Shown here in pieces: positions 10,275 to 21,205 of a stretch of DNA of 64,000 nucleotides. The translations under genes were made by a program, and so were the position numbers. The notes below the pieces were generated by a model. That model saw nothing but the letters and a program-made list of their open reading frames with translations. It ran no database searches and was not told the origin of the DNA. The stretch is from assembly GCA_963931865.1 (NCBI GenBank), contig OZ007513.1, positions 6,680,157-6,744,156 on the forward strand. Direction: 5' to 3'. The stretch comes from Axinella damicornis. Taxonomy: Eukaryota; Porifera; Demospongiae; Axinellida; Axinellidae. Each line of letters begins with the position of its first letter. The stretch's first letter is position 1.

Positions 10275-11260
10275 ATAGGCTTCAATGGCACATTTGCATA
10301 AATAGAGCCCCATCAAAACGTTTCTGAAGGAGCTGGCAATCTGAATGTTTTGGTGCATGTAGGCCTTAGGGTAGTTATTAGTAAAGCCTCCAAGTTTGAA
10401 GCCTAAAGCTGTTTACTTTGGTAGTTACAGGACAACAATAATTCCACTTTCTCATACTTATGTTATGTTACATGTACCTTACTCTCGCGAAAGTCCGCCC
10501 ACTCCGCAAAGAGCGCCCACCCCCCACTTTTGGCTCAATTTTCTATATAGGGTCAAAGTTTACTCGAATGAGCGCCCACCCTCGCACAATAGCCTCGTGC
10601 CTCGTGTAACAGGCGATGGAGCGCATTTTAGTGAGATGTTCCAGCGTATCTGAGGTAAGAACCTCCTTGCAGCAAGTCTCTGTTAGTCTGTGTATCCGTA
10701 TCTATGGTGTCCATGTGTGTTGCCTGGCTTGCCTGTGCTGACGACGGCCCCGCGGCCTCCACGCTGGACCTCAGCCAGCGCTTGGCGGCAGCGAAGACGA
10801 CGTGGTGAGCGGTGATGTTGCTAGTGACTCCAGCGATGTAGATGTGCTGGGAGGGCTTTGACTTGCGCACTTGCTGCTCGATCGCTGCTATTGCGCTACT
10901 TGTGTACGTAAACAAAGGTGGGCGCTCTTTCAAGGTTGAATGCGGAAACACTCGAAAGAGCGCCCACCCCCCTGTTTGGTGAGAAAGTAAGATGCAGCGC
11001 CCATGGGCGGACTTTTGCAAGAGTACGGTATGTACGTACGTATGGTTGGGGGATTAGGTTACCCCCAACCGTGTGTAAGGTATAGGAAAGTACAATTTTG
11101 TTGCCCTCAAACTGCCAAACTAAACATCTTTTAGGCTTGAAACTTGGAGACTTTACTAACTCTACCTAAGGCCTACATGCATAAAAGAAATGAGATTGCC
11201 ATCCCCCCCAGAAATGTTTTGATGGGCTCTATTTAGACTTATGAAACGTGCCATTGTAGT
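10275..11260. mobile_element. Inverted-repeat element interrupted by a second inverted-repeat element
   Basis: The outer arms (about 10,275-10,430 and 11,100-11,260) match the 60-330 repeat family. The inner arms start near 10,483 (CTCTCGCGAAAGTCCGCCCA) and end near 11,030 (GGGCGGACTTTTGCAAGAG), with GAGCGCCCACC repeated on both sides. So one DNA element appears to have inserted into another. The inner one contains an unrecognised minus-strand open frame (10,628-11,020) that I do not call a gene. Confidence 0.6.
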
Positions 11261-11261
11261 G

Positions 11262-12816
11262 TTTTCATTGAGTATGTATTTGTCCAGTGTGATTATGGAA
11301 GGTTTGCATTTCTCAATTCATTCGCACATACGCACACTTTAGTCTTGTTGCTGTACTCTCAGTGGCATCCACCGTTCAATCTCTGTCACCCACAGCCCAG
11401 AATGGACCAGTGGATCTTAGTGAGCAGATCTGCAGGATTGTCACCATCATGGTAAGCATTCTTGCCATAGTGATGTGTTAGAGTGAAGCAAGCTAGATAG
11501 TACATGTAAGGGAAGTTTGGCAATGCATTACCACTTGAAGACTTCAAGGTGCATGAGCCGTCACATCCGGACTCACATCCCTGACTGCTTTTAGTACTGT
11601 AATTAATTACAGTACAGATCACATGTAATGTAACACATGCGAGTGCTTCACTTGACATTAGTGGGTGTTCAATTTGTGGAGTTCGTCATCATGCATCTAC
11701 CGTATTATTGCTGCCTCCTTGAATTCTTGGGCATGATAGATGTTGTGTGACTTAGAGCCAACTCTTGATGTGTTTCATCATAAGTTTTACGGAAAATCAG
11801 CCGCTGAATTGTCTGCTTTCACTGTCTTGCATATGTACCATCCGATCAATGATAGGCTGACGAACCGGAGTACGTAGATCCTTGGGGTAGAACAACATAC
11901 AAATGTTTATTCTGGGGCTGGATCCAGAAAAAGTCAAATACATCAAGGACATCACTTTCAGGATGTTTCGACTGTAAATCAAGGAGACTTGGAATGCAGT
12001 GTGCAATCGATGAAGTAAACCAGCCACTAAACAAGGCAAAGAACCAACTGAGTAACATGTACATGTAAACCTACGTATGTAGTACTATTGTACGTGCACT
12101 GTCTCTTACACTGTTTTGGTTGAAGGTTCATGAATGCATTTACTTGTATACTTAGACGAGAATGCTGACGACGTGAATCATTGTTATACACAAACTCACG
12201 CAGTAGCACTCGCGCACTTGCACATCATACATGATTATACTCATAATGTGTTTGAGCCCAGTAAGCACTACACTCGACTTAATTACTAGCACTCGTGCGT
12301 AAACCACATACTACTCGTGTGAATCTATTACCTTACATGTGATCTGTACCAATAACATTCCCGTGGCCGATGAGCTTTAGTGGCTACTCAAAGAGGTGGG
12401 TGGGCGTATTTTCAGGATTCACTAAAATAGCCCCACCCACTACTCATACAAATTACTTAACAAGGTGCAATCTAGTACTTTCACTGACATAGGTGATTAT
12501 GTGATTCACATGATTGGTGATTTTGAGATTCAATTTCAAAGCCATCCAACTTCAGCATTGGTTGACTGAGGTACGTATGTAGGATAACTCAGCCATGTAG
12601 AAGTAGTTACGTACGTAGGCTTGTCCCCAGGCCTCCGCCCAGATTGTTCTCCACGGCTGCGAGATAAAATCTGGGCGGAGGCCTGGGGACGAGGCTAGCA
12701 TTTGTAACCGAATCACATGCACCTCAATTGGTCTCCATGGGCCTGTAGAGTTTGTACGTATGCCGTTATTGGACAAAAATTTATTTTCGACTCATTTCAC
12801 TCATTTTTTCTTGCAG
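11262..12816. other. VWA8 intronic stretch with a small foldback
   Basis: No supportable gene. The only structure is an inverted repeat at about 12,623-12,697 (CCCCAGGCCTCCGCCCAGAT and its complement, ending GACGAGGCTA), a TAGCC-family derivative. Confidence 0.5.
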
Positions 12817-12903
12817 GATCACATGCCAGAGAGCAACCCAGTGCAGCTCCTGCAGACGGTATACCCATCAGAGTTGTTAGGGTCCACTAAATTGTTTGAA
12901 GAG
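12817..12903 (+). CDS. VWA8: VWA8 exon: helical lid region after the first AAA module
   Basis: Acceptor TTTTTCTTGCAG and donor GTACGT frame 29 codons in phase 0, including NPVQLLQTVYPSELLG and TKLFEE. This aligns with the VWA8 segment containing a conserved L-Y-P-x-S/E-x-LLG pattern shortly after the first ATPase module. The match is shorter than for the other exons but is in the right order and strand. Confidence 0.65.
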
Positions 12904-12982
12904 GTACGTATTGAAGGTTATTATTGTCTTTCTGGTAATGTATGCATGTCCCTACGTATCTGATCTTATGTAAGTACAGTAG

Positions 12983-13535
12983 ATTACCGTAATTTGGGAA
13001 AGTTTCGTTGTTAAAATATTTTCGTAGACAGAGACGGCTACGAAAATTAAACGCACGAAAATATTTCGACAGCTAATTATTAAAACAATGATAATTTTAC
13101 GGTACGAACTCTGATTGCGAAACAGTTCAACGATGTCAATTCGAAGCTACTTCACGCCGAAGGACGATCCCAGGGAGTCGTTATCTTCTTGTCTGCCCTC
13201 GCAGGCAATCGCTCTTGCGAACAAGGAAGTGGAGAAGGTGACGGGCGATAAAGGCAAGCAGCGTGGTCAATACAGGAGACGAGCGAACACACTCTTGCCA
13301 ATCTTCGTGGCAATGACCATTCCAGATTTTTTTTACAGCAACAGCATACCGATCTTGAACGTTTCTACCATGTTTCTTTGTACACATGGTAGCCTCGAAT
13401 ACAACAGACTGTTTCGAACTCCTCCATGGCAGATCGCTCGAATTTCTTGGCGTCGCAAATGTACACGTGTTAAAAATGTTTCGTGTTAAAAATTTTTGTT
13501 GCCCGGATGGGCTACGAAAATTTGGGGGGAGATCT
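12983..13535. mobile_element. Element with ACGAAAATTT-rich ends carrying a transposase N-terminal remnant
   Basis: Both ends are built from TTAAAA/ACGAAAATT words in opposite orientation (12,983-13,095 and about 13,465-13,532). Inside, an open frame from 13,133 reads MSIRSYFTPKDDPRESLSS, then AIALANKEVEKV and KQRGQYRR. A second element at 30,948-31,437 has the same kind of ends and the same inner motif pattern (IASVNREV...KKRGAYRR). Both look like internally deleted copies of one DNA transposon that keep the first part of its transposase. Confidence 0.6.
13133..13489 (+). pseudogene. Truncated transposase N-terminal fragment
   Basis: About 118 codons open from ATG 13,133. The opening IRSYFTP, the S/P-rich LSSCLPSQAIALAN and the basic KGKQRGQYRRR segment recur in a homologous fragment at about 31.1 kb. 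After the basic motif the frame loses protein character, so the catalytic part is gone. I recognise the pattern as transposon-derived, but not the superfamily. Confidence 0.45.
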
Positions 13536-14089
13536 GTTGGGGGGGGGGGGGGGATATCTGGTGTTTGTGCTGCGTCATGTATGTAGTTCATGCAGTTGTT
13601 AGAGCAACCAATGTTTAAGGCTTTGAGGTAGGTAAAGTTTTCTTTGTTTAGATCCATCAGATTATTATTCAGTATTCCATGAAGTGTAGTCAGCACTTAG
13701 ACTCTCACAACATTACGAGTGTGAAACCAACAGTGTTTGCATTTGTATGCTGAACCTGTTTAACCAGTCTGATTATATAGTGATAATGGCAGTCTTGTTT
13801 CCATTTTGCATCAGAACTTTGGATTGGGCACTTACAATACGTACATGAGTGTAGACCATCTACTGCACCCTCAAGTGTTGATGTGACTCTCAAACAATCA
13901 CGCCCTAGCCCATATGCACATTTTGGCCGCCCAAGTGAGAGTTATGTGAATCTTGTAGTGCCAGGATGCGGAGAAAGGCTTCAGAGTGGAGCTAGTGACG
14001 GTGGTGTGCAGAGTCATTTGGGAGGAGATTTCCGTCTTGTTGGCCCCAGGTTATGTTACACTCCTGGTAGGGGAAAAATTGTGCCGCGT

Positions 14090-15160
14090 AAATAATAACA
14101 TAATATAATGTTGGAGTACTTAGGCTTGGCCTACAGAAATTCTGACTACACCGCCGTGATCACTATCATGCCCTGACCTGAATGTAAAAAGTTGGTGTTG
14201 AAACTCACCTTGGTGGTGGAGATATTAGCGCTTTAGTTTCGCCGTGGCTGCCATTGCTGGAATGCTTTCTTCGACTTCCGGTGGCAGTACCATTCTTAGG
14301 AAAGACACACAAAAATTCTGACCACACGGCCGTGATCGCTGTCGTTCACTGACGCTTGCATGCCAAAACTCACCGTGCTGGCTATGTTGTAAGTGCTGTA
14401 GTAATGTCTTGTCTTCCTTTTGGTCGCCATTGCTCGCGATCGACTGAGCGTAGTTGCCATGTGGCATGTGCATTAATTGGAACAAATTGCAGCTTGCGCT
14501 AGGGCGAGTTGCAACTGATTGTCATCTTGGTGGTGGAGATGTGACTGCTTTTGTCTTCCCTTCAGCCGCCAGCGCTCTATTCAGCTTTCTTTGCGACAAA
14601 GATTATGACCAGTACCAGCGAGTTCAGTACCATCAAGTTCAGTACCAGCAGGTTGCAACCGGTTGCATCAGCGCCTACCAGGAGTGCGGTTGCCCCTCGT
14701 AAATAAATAATATTAGTACTTAGGCCTGGCGTACAGAGATTCTGACTACACCGCCGTGATCGCTATCGTGCACTGACCTTAATGTAAAAAGTTCCTGCTG
14801 AAAGTCACCTTGGTCGTGGAGATACGTATGAACGCTTTTGTCTCGCCGTTGGCCGCCATTGCTCGAGTGCTCTCTTCGACTTTCGGTGGTTAGGAAAGGC
14901 ACACGAACATTGTGACCACACGGCGCGATAGCTGTCGTTCAGTGACGCTTATATACCGACACTCACCGTGCTGGCTAAGTGCTGTAATGATGTCTTATCT
15001 TCCCTTTGGTCGCCATTGCTCGCGATCGACTGAGCGTGGTTGCCACAAGGTGTGTGCGTTAATTGGAACGAATTGCAATACTTAGCTTGCGCTACGGCGA
15101 GTCGCAACCGGGGTTGCAACACGGCTACCAGGAGTGCGGTTGCCCCTCGTAAATAGTCCA
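14090..15160. repeat. Direct duplication of a ~500-600-bp segment
   Basis: The block with ACTTAGGC-TGGC, TCTGACTACACCGCCGTGAT and, further on, GCTCGCGATCGACTGAGCGT occurs at about 14,110-14,500 and again at about 14,710-15,060. Both end in ACCAGGAGTGCGGTTGCCCC (about 14,680 and 15,130). A shorter third echo (CACGGCCGTGATCGCTGTCG) is at about 14,320. No open frame survives across the units. Confidence 0.75.
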
Positions 15161-15274
15161 TCGAAATCTCTCTTTGTAATGGAGTACGTGATGTATTATG
15201 GAGTACGTGTGAAGATTTTGTATGTAATCAGTTTGTTTCTCGATATAATGCTCTACGTATGTGTGACTTTGCAG

Positions 15275-15352
15275 GGTAGTGGGAAGACTATCCTAGTGAG
15301 CCGGTTTGCAGCAGTCTTGGGTTACAATGTAGAGCCCATCGTCATGTATCAG
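15275..15352 (+). CDS. VWA8: VWA8 exon: Walker A loop of the second AAA module
   Basis: Acceptor GACTTTGCAG and donor GTCTGA frame 26 codons in phase 0: GSGKTILVSRFAAVLGYNVE and then PIVMYQ. GxGKT is the end of the P-loop, and the GYN-EPI-YQ sequence after it is specific to VWA8. The intact P-loop argues that at least this module was under selection until recently. Confidence 0.88.
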
Positions 15353-15832
15353 GTCTGAAATGCAACTCGATCTGCATGTACGTACAGTACAATTAAATTT
15401 TGTGATATTGATAATTGTATAAAACAAATTCATCATAGTGCTGGGTAACACTTGGAAGATTTGCAAGGAGCTTCAGAGTAAGACTGTCGATGCTAGCTGG
15501 TACAGACGTGGTCAGTGAGGTAGAGGACTCAGCGTATTGAACAGTTCTAGATGCATATACGTAGTACAGCTATATCTTGATTCTCAGGATGGAGTGATCC
15601 ATGCTGATCAGACTTGCTTGGTTTGGCTCCTAGTATGATTAGCAACAGGACTGCAGTGGTGCTGATCTAGTTAGTGTAGGTGTACAATATACGGCCTCAA
15701 GACAGTGAGCAACAATTCGAGAGATCGTTGATACGTAGCACCAACTGACAGAAATCCACATCATAGCCAGCAGTTGCAAGGGCACGTTCTGTCTGCTGCT
15801 GCTAACAAATCAAACTCAAGGGACGGGTCACC

Positions 15833-15947
15833 TAGCCTCATCCCCAGGCCGTCTTTCGCACATGTGATCTTTGCTTTATGGTCCTGCGGTTCAAAGGTCA
15901 TGTATGCAGCTAAAAACAGAGTGGGAGATGGCCTGCGAATGAGGCTA
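15833..15947. mobile_element. TAGCC foldback element
   Basis: Left end TAGCCTCATCCCCAGGCC, right end GGCCTGCGAATGAGGCTA. The flanks CGGGTCACC and CAGGTCACC match at 8 of 9 positions, consistent with a decayed 9-bp target duplication. Confidence 0.7.
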
Positions 15948-16015
15948 CAGGTCACCTACGTACATAGAAACAAGGGTGCAGTTGTTTCATGCCATTGCTA
16001 TGCTGCTTTGTGTAG

Positions 16016-16123
16016 GTGGGACCGGTGATTGGATCTTTTGGATGGAACCAGGCTTCTGTTACAAAGCTGCAAGAGTTGCTACTGGACTCACAGAAGAGGA
16101 ATTGCGGGAATTCACTGGGAAAG
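16016..16123 (+). CDS. VWA8: Candidate VWA8 exon, frame uncertain
   Basis: Acceptor TTTGTGTAG and donor GTACGT enclose 108 nt open in two frames. One frame reads YKAARVATGLTEEELREFTG, which has the spacing of the VWA8 segment Y-x14-L-S/T-D/E-E-x-L just before the next conserved strand. That is the segment expected between the 15,275 and 53,219 exons. The phase-0 frame is also open but has no resemblance. A weak assignment. Confidence 0.35.
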
Positions 16124-16499
16124 GTACGTACGTATGTGCGCACCTAGGATTCTGTACTACTTTAGTTCCCGATGGGAATGAGTTCAAGTACATTCAGGTT
16201 ACGGGTACCTGTTGACCTGAAGTGATATTGGCAGCTTTGCTTTGTTCAAGTGATTCCTTCGCGAATTTACTTGTGCACGCAATGCTGCATCTTTTGTCTC
16301 CAAAATGGTAAATGAGATGGAAATGCGTACATAGGCATTTTTATCACTGCTAGTTATTATGTATCTAGTGTGAACGCTACGTATATAGGATTGGGAGACC
16401 GTGTCTAGTCTACTAGGGAAGTGAGACACACACCCTTTCTTGAAGGCCAGTGTGCTTTTATTGGCCTCTAGCCAGAGATGTGCGGCGAATATGTAACTT

Positions 16500-17290
16500 G
16501 TTCATTTATAGCTCTTTCATGCAATGTTCTGGCAGGTTGCAAGCATAAAACACCTCTACCTCGTGGCCGAACAATATGGGGAAATGGGAGTCAGACATTT
16601 CTTCTTGAAACGCTGGAGAAGATATGGCTCTGCATTCTGTTTTGCTGGAATCCAATTCCTTGTAGATCATCTCCACTTCCAGCAAGGAATGCATATGCTA
16701 CGGTGAATATGCACCTTCCCTGTCTGCTGCTGTACAGCTGGCACTTTAACTGCTAGATACTTATCACTCCTCGATGGACACCCAGTAAATTTGTGCTAGG
16801 TGCACTTGCAGTGATGGAGATAGATCGCCTACTGAATACTTACTGTCATACACTGCGGTTTCTCCTGAGCAGGAGGTCACCCAATGAAACTCACTACTAT
16901 GGTGAATTTGAATGCTCTTGCTTTTTACTGGGTACAATCCATTTTGCTGCGACAGAACAGTTGGCTGCAAGTATCCAGGGTGGGAAACTGTTTGTGCAGC
17001 AATTGCTGGGCAATGTGGATGTGTTCATCTGTGAGCTCCTTCCACTCCGAGATTTCCCTTAGGAGATATTTACTCTATTCATGACATTTCTTCTGGGCCT
17101 TGCGCTCATTATCCGCCTTCCTTCTTTTGTTTGGTGGGGGTGAAACTGGAGGAGAGTCTGGATGTGTTTGCTTGCAGTTCGGAGCTTCAGACTTCTCTCT
17201 CTCTCGCAGTAGGGCTTCAGTCGGCAGGCATTAGCTTTCTTCTTTACTACCTTCCCAGCCAAATTCTTCAGTTCATACAGACCTTTGGCT
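16500..17290 (-). pseudogene. Retroelement relic: gypsy integrase C-terminus followed by C48/Ulp1-like protease
   Basis: Reading down from 17,290, LYELKNLAGKVVKKKANACR followed by LKPY is the typical C-terminal strand pattern of Ty3/gypsy integrases. After a basic linker come TDEHIHIAQQLLHKQF, NGLYPVKSKSIQIHH, SEFHWVTSC, VYDSKYS, then (about 16.73 kb) VQQQTGK and CIFTVAYAFLAG. These fit a C48 cysteine protease: catalytic His in FHW, Asp in VYDS, Gln and Cys in Q-x-C-x-F. At least two frameshifts and the loss of everything before the integrase tail show that it is dead. Upstream sequence is replaced by the repeat at 17.3 kb. Confidence 0.6.
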
Positions 17291-17317
17291 ACGTATGTAT
17301 ATGTTCCTAGCAATTTA

Positions 17318-17490
17318 GGAATTTGCGCAATCTCGAGATTGCGCTGCGCATTCTCGGAATCCTGAAATTGCGTGCCAATCTCGAGATTGCGCAATATTGC
17401 TGCACAATCTCGAGATTGCACAGCAACACTGCGCAATCTCGAGATTGCGCAGTGACAAGATTGCGCAATCTCGAGATTCCTGACTCCCCC
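17318..17490. repeat. Tandem array of palindromic AATCTCGAGATT units
   Basis: About eight units of CAATCTCGAGATTGCGC spaced 20-30 bp apart. Each unit is a perfect 12-bp palindrome with an XhoI core (CTCGAG). The array abuts the truncated integrase fragment. Confidence 0.9.
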
Positions 17491-17621
17491 GCTGTTTCAC
17501 CCAACGCGTGAATCAGGAACCACAGGTATCTGCTGTGGGGTCGTTCCGTAGTCTGTGGATAATCTTCTGGCCCTAATGTATTAATTTTTGCCTGTGGGCA
17601 GCATAATATTATGTCATTCTA

Positions 17622-17972
17622 TTAGTGTTGGTTCAGTGAGGGTGGGCACGCGAAGCTAGCCAAGTGTGTGCTGAATGCTTTAGTTGCATCCTTCCAGTTA
17701 GTAATAGTATTCCCTCTGGTGATTAATGGTGGGTTGCTAGCCAGAAACTTCATCTCGCGCTCAGCTGTCACACACAGGTGACCGATAGCAGCATCAGCAA
17801 CATGCCTGTAGTGCAGCCATTTGTATTTCTCACACCAATCAGCTCTGAAGGAATGTTTCTGACCCTTAGATCCAAACGTATGGACAGGAATCGTGTACTT
17901 CTTGGAGGGATGACACTTCGCAGGAATCCGAGCAGTAGTCAGTTCATCAGTGTGCTCTGCTGCCTCAGCCAT
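17622..17972 (-). pseudogene. TTF/hAT-type zinc finger fragment
   Basis: A 116-codon frame starts MAEAAEHTDELTTARIPAKC and contains WCEKYKWLHYRHVADAA, GHLCVTAEREMKFLASN and FT-like NWKDATKAFSTHLAS. This C/W/H arrangement is the TTF-type zinc finger found at the start of many hAT-like transposases in animals. No catalytic or dimerisation domain follows nearby on this strand, so it is a fragment. ATG at 17,972 is a plausible original start. Confidence 0.6.
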
Positions 17973-18616
17973 TGTTTACCAGCTGTTGCCGCATGCTGAG
18001 CCCAGCCACCCACGCAAAATTACACCAAATTGACTTTCTGCAACCACAATCCAACCCACTGCATGGTAATTCGATTCATAAGTGTTCGGTTTGTGGTTCT
18101 ACGATCGCGCGAAACGCTGACTATGATTTTTAAATAAGCACTTGGTCAGCATTGTTCCGGCGGCTGCGGGACCAGCTCTGGCGCCCCTGCCTCAACATAC
18201 GTAGATCATTGTTGATGATGTACGTAGGGCCCTAACCACAGAGGATCCATTCTCCCACCCTTGGCTTTTGTGCTGAATAATTGGGTTTAGTACGTTGTAC
18301 AATGTCTCCGAAGGTGTAGGTGTACAACTATTTGGTTGTTACAAAAAATTTGGCTGGGAATCCACTTCACTCGTTGTTGGGTCAGTAGGGATGTCTGCAT
18401 GGTGCATAGTGTAATCAGCTCTGCTATTGAATCGCATGTGTGTTTGTAATGATAGGGACTGGAGACGTTTCTCTTGGAGGCTATCACTCATTTCTCTGAG
18501 GTGATCAATATGCATGTGTGCGTCTTCCAAACATGGCAGTAACTCTGGAGGATTCTGCCAATGGTGATGGGCCCATTTGATAGGCTGGAGTCCTTGTGAC
18601 AGTACAGACATACACA

Positions 18617-19155
18617 CGGGGCCACAGTTGCCAAATTGCCGGACGCAATGCCACTTTAGTTGGTTGGTTGTTTCTCCCCTCAGGCAAAAAAGTAGTCAGA
18701 GTGGCAATTTGGTACTTGCAGGGATTCTAGCCTTTTATGCCGTCAAAACTGCCTCCATATATACCCCCCTAGGCCCTCTCGCTACCTCAGTTTCAGCTCT
18801 GCGCAGAGGCGTCCTCTTGGTGGACGTGGGCACCCGCAGCCCACTCGCTACCTGTACCTTCAACCCAGCCAAGTGTTTTCTGACGTGATATACGCTCAGT
18901 GATGAGAGATCTGCCCCACAACTGCAGAGCTTCTTGGCAGGAGGATGCGCTTCTTCCACGGCCTCAGATCGTCAACGCGCTCGTCAACCTACATTGCACA
19001 TGTCCATAACTCGTGCACCTCCATATATCTTATTTCTTGGACCGTATACCTCCGTATACTACGCACACGTCATTATGACGTCATGGTTGGTTGTTGGTTC
19101 ACAGGTGAAGGCCAAAAGGGGGATTGCGTCTGGCATTTTGGTAACTGTGGCCCCG
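18617..19155. mobile_element. Inverted-repeat element with small cysteine-rich ORF
   Basis: The left arm CGGGGCCACAGTTGCCAAA (from 18,617) is repeated in reverse at about 19,085-19,155. Between them, on the minus strand (18,959-18,735), is a 74-codon frame starting MEEAHPPAKKLCSCGADLSS and continuing YHVRKHLAG, a possible short zinc-binding segment. The function is unknown. Probably a deleted DNA transposon. Confidence 0.5.
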
Positions 19156-19739
19156 TGGACGTACATATACATGAGAGGTAGGGTAGATTTGCATACAAGT
19201 ATACACATATTTGGTGGCCTTGCTTCCCACCCAGCTTTACGTTGCTTGCAGTGCAGTACTGCAACCAACAGAGCTTGATGTGGCCTGGGATCGAGGCTGC
19301 ATATCTGGAGTTAAGCATAAAGTGCTTGGGGTTACCTTGTTGATGCTGGATTGGTATCCTGGCAATCCCCACACTCCCCTTCCTAGCTGCCAGTACACAT
19401 TACCGCCTGTCTTGAAGCCTCAGGGTGGACTCATTGCCAGCTGCTCTTTGCTGGCCGCTTACGATGTAGCACTCGCCTTGCGCTGACGACTATGACATAC
19501 CACTGTGGCTTCAGGGTTACTAGAGCCACTTGCTGAGCAGCTATTGGGACCTCCACAGACTTATTTTCATCCAGCGCTGTTCACAGTTTGACTATTTCAG
19601 TTCTGGGTGACAATGCTGTCCTTTATGTCAGCCATTTCAGCCCCGTGAAGCTTCTTCATGCGTGACATTCACATTGCCCAACCCCCTGGGTTCCCTTATG
19701 TGTGAGTGAGCACATTATAGAAAATGACAGCCGAGTCAT

Positions 19740-20905
19740 CTCCATTTTACTTAAATGGTTATTGGAAGCCTCATAATTATTGGACATTGACCAGTTAAGG
19801 TAGGAAGCACGGCATCGGCGAAATCGTGCAATTTTGCTCATGAATAATTAATGAGATGACGTCACTCGCATACAGTTATTTAGAGTTATTCATCTGTTTA
19901 CGTTTTCCCATGGCGGCAACCGGAATAAACAAGGGGGGCTTCTCTCTTTGATGCGGCTAGCGGCCCTTTCAAGTTTCAAATCGGTACTCTGATGTGGCCG
20001 TGCGGTACCTTGAAGATTTGTTTGAACACTCTTTTTTTTTAAAGAGCTATTCTGGCTAATTGAATGTAGCGATGGGCTATCTGAGTGTGAATAGCTAGGT
20101 GGAGTGAGCAGGAATGTTTGTGGGTCTGCTGAAGTGGCCGAAGAACAGCCTGGAAAGTGAACAGCCTCCGACAGCTCCCTGGCCAAGGTACTCTAGAGAG
20201 TTGACCTTTCGGCATTACAGGCCCCGCCCATTTTCGTGTTAGGGCGAATTTGGCTGGTTTGGTAGCTGGACTGGGCTGGTGAGAGGGAGTAGATGTGTGG
20301 CCAAAACTCTGTAGCCGAGAGGTGAACGTGGAAAAGCATCCCTAGTTTTGCAGGGGGTAGGTTGACCTTTTGGAAACTGGCCTTGGCTTGAGTCGGTTGT
20401 AGTTGGTGTGCGTGGAATTTTTTTGAAAGCCTAGGGTAGCCAAACCTCTGTTTTTGAGGGTGGCAGTGAGTTTTGGGCTGTAGCCTGCAAGTGAGGAGAG
20501 CAGATGGTAAATCCATCCGTAGTTTTGGGGCCTGTTTTGTGTGTGTATTGATGATGGGGTCAGAGTGTGGGTGGGGCCTTGGAGAGGGTCCAAATTTTCA
20601 GTTTCGCAGAGGGCCTTAAAATTGAGTTTTAGGGCATTTTCAAGCAGAGGGAGCAGTTTGATGCAAAGTATTGCTGAAACTTGTGTACGCTTTGATGCTG
20701 CCCATTTATCCATCAACTTGGTTTTGGAGATCGTGGTACCCATGTTTACTACCTTAATTGGCAATGTGGTATGCCATGTCAACTTATCAATAGTAAACTT
20801 GTTAGTACAGCTTGCAGCCTTACAGACCTTTGCAGGTTGGTCTCTGAAGGAGGTGATGGCATAGAGAGTGTCCTAATTCAATCACATTCTTGAGAGACCC
20901 CACTT
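19740..20905. mobile_element. Transposable element with minus-strand ORF; deleted copy at 62.5 kb
   Basis: The two edges (about 19,745-19,800 and 20,752-20,905) are found fused together at 62,500-62,660, which lacks everything in between, so the 62.5-kb copy defines an internal deletion. The interior carries three overlapping minus-strand frames with protein-like composition. Possible target-site features were not resolved. Confidence 0.6.
20342..20743 (-). CDS. Element-borne ORF of unknown function
   Basis: From ATG 20,743 the frame runs 133 codons: MGTTISKTKLMDKWAASKRT, then QVSAILCIKLLPLLENALKL and later LTATLKNRGLATLGFQK. It is helical at first, then polar. Further minus-strand frames (20,516-20,193 and 20,186-19,890) may continue it after frameshifts. 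I recognise no domain. Its position inside a repeated element argues for a transposon protein. Confidence 0.4.
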   Translation of the reverse strand: MGTTISKTKLMDKWAASKRTQVSAILCIKLLPLLENALKLNFKALCETENLDPLQGPTHTLTPSSIHTQNRPQNYGWIYHLLSSLAGYSPKLTATLKNRGLATLGFQKNSTHTNYNRLKPRPVSKRSTYPLQN

Positions 20906-20959
20906 GTATGTAGAGTCACAACCACCAGTCACAGCATGTTTTTAATACGTGGTGTGGGT

Positions 20960-21205
20960 GATGGCATTCCTCCATCCCCACCTGAGGGTGATGGTGTTCT
21001 TCAACCTTGGGTGTGGAGGAATGTCATCACCCTCAGGTGGGTGTGGAGGAATATCATCACCCTCAGGTGGGTGTGGAACGTCATCACCCTCAGGTGGTTG
21101 TGGAGGAACGTGATCATCCTCAGGTGGGCGTGGAGCATCATCACCCTCAGGTGGGTGTGGAGGAATGTTATGGTCATGGAGATGGAGGAACATCATCACC
21201 CTCCA
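20960..21205. repeat. Minisatellite arm, ~30-bp unit, left of the retrotransposon
   Basis: About eight units of the type TCATCACCCTCAGGTGGGTG with GTGGAGGAA spacers. The reverse-complement unit fills 25,830-26,125 on the other side of the non-LTR element. The two arms together form a large inverted repeat that was presumably continuous before the insertion. Confidence 0.9.

Noticed and set aside
10628..11020. 130-residue minus-strand frame inside the inner inverted-repeat element
   Set aside because: It overlaps the inverted-repeat arms and has no recognisable motif; likely chance.
13181..13696. 171-residue minus-strand frame opposite the 13.1-kb transposase fragment
   Set aside because: It is antisense to the fragment conserved between two elements and runs through a G/C run; no motif.
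16524..16756. Plus-strand frames over 16.5-17.06 kb as exons of a host gene
   Set aside because: The minus strand spells a consistent integrase/C48 protease relic in the right domain order; the plus-strand frames are its shadows.
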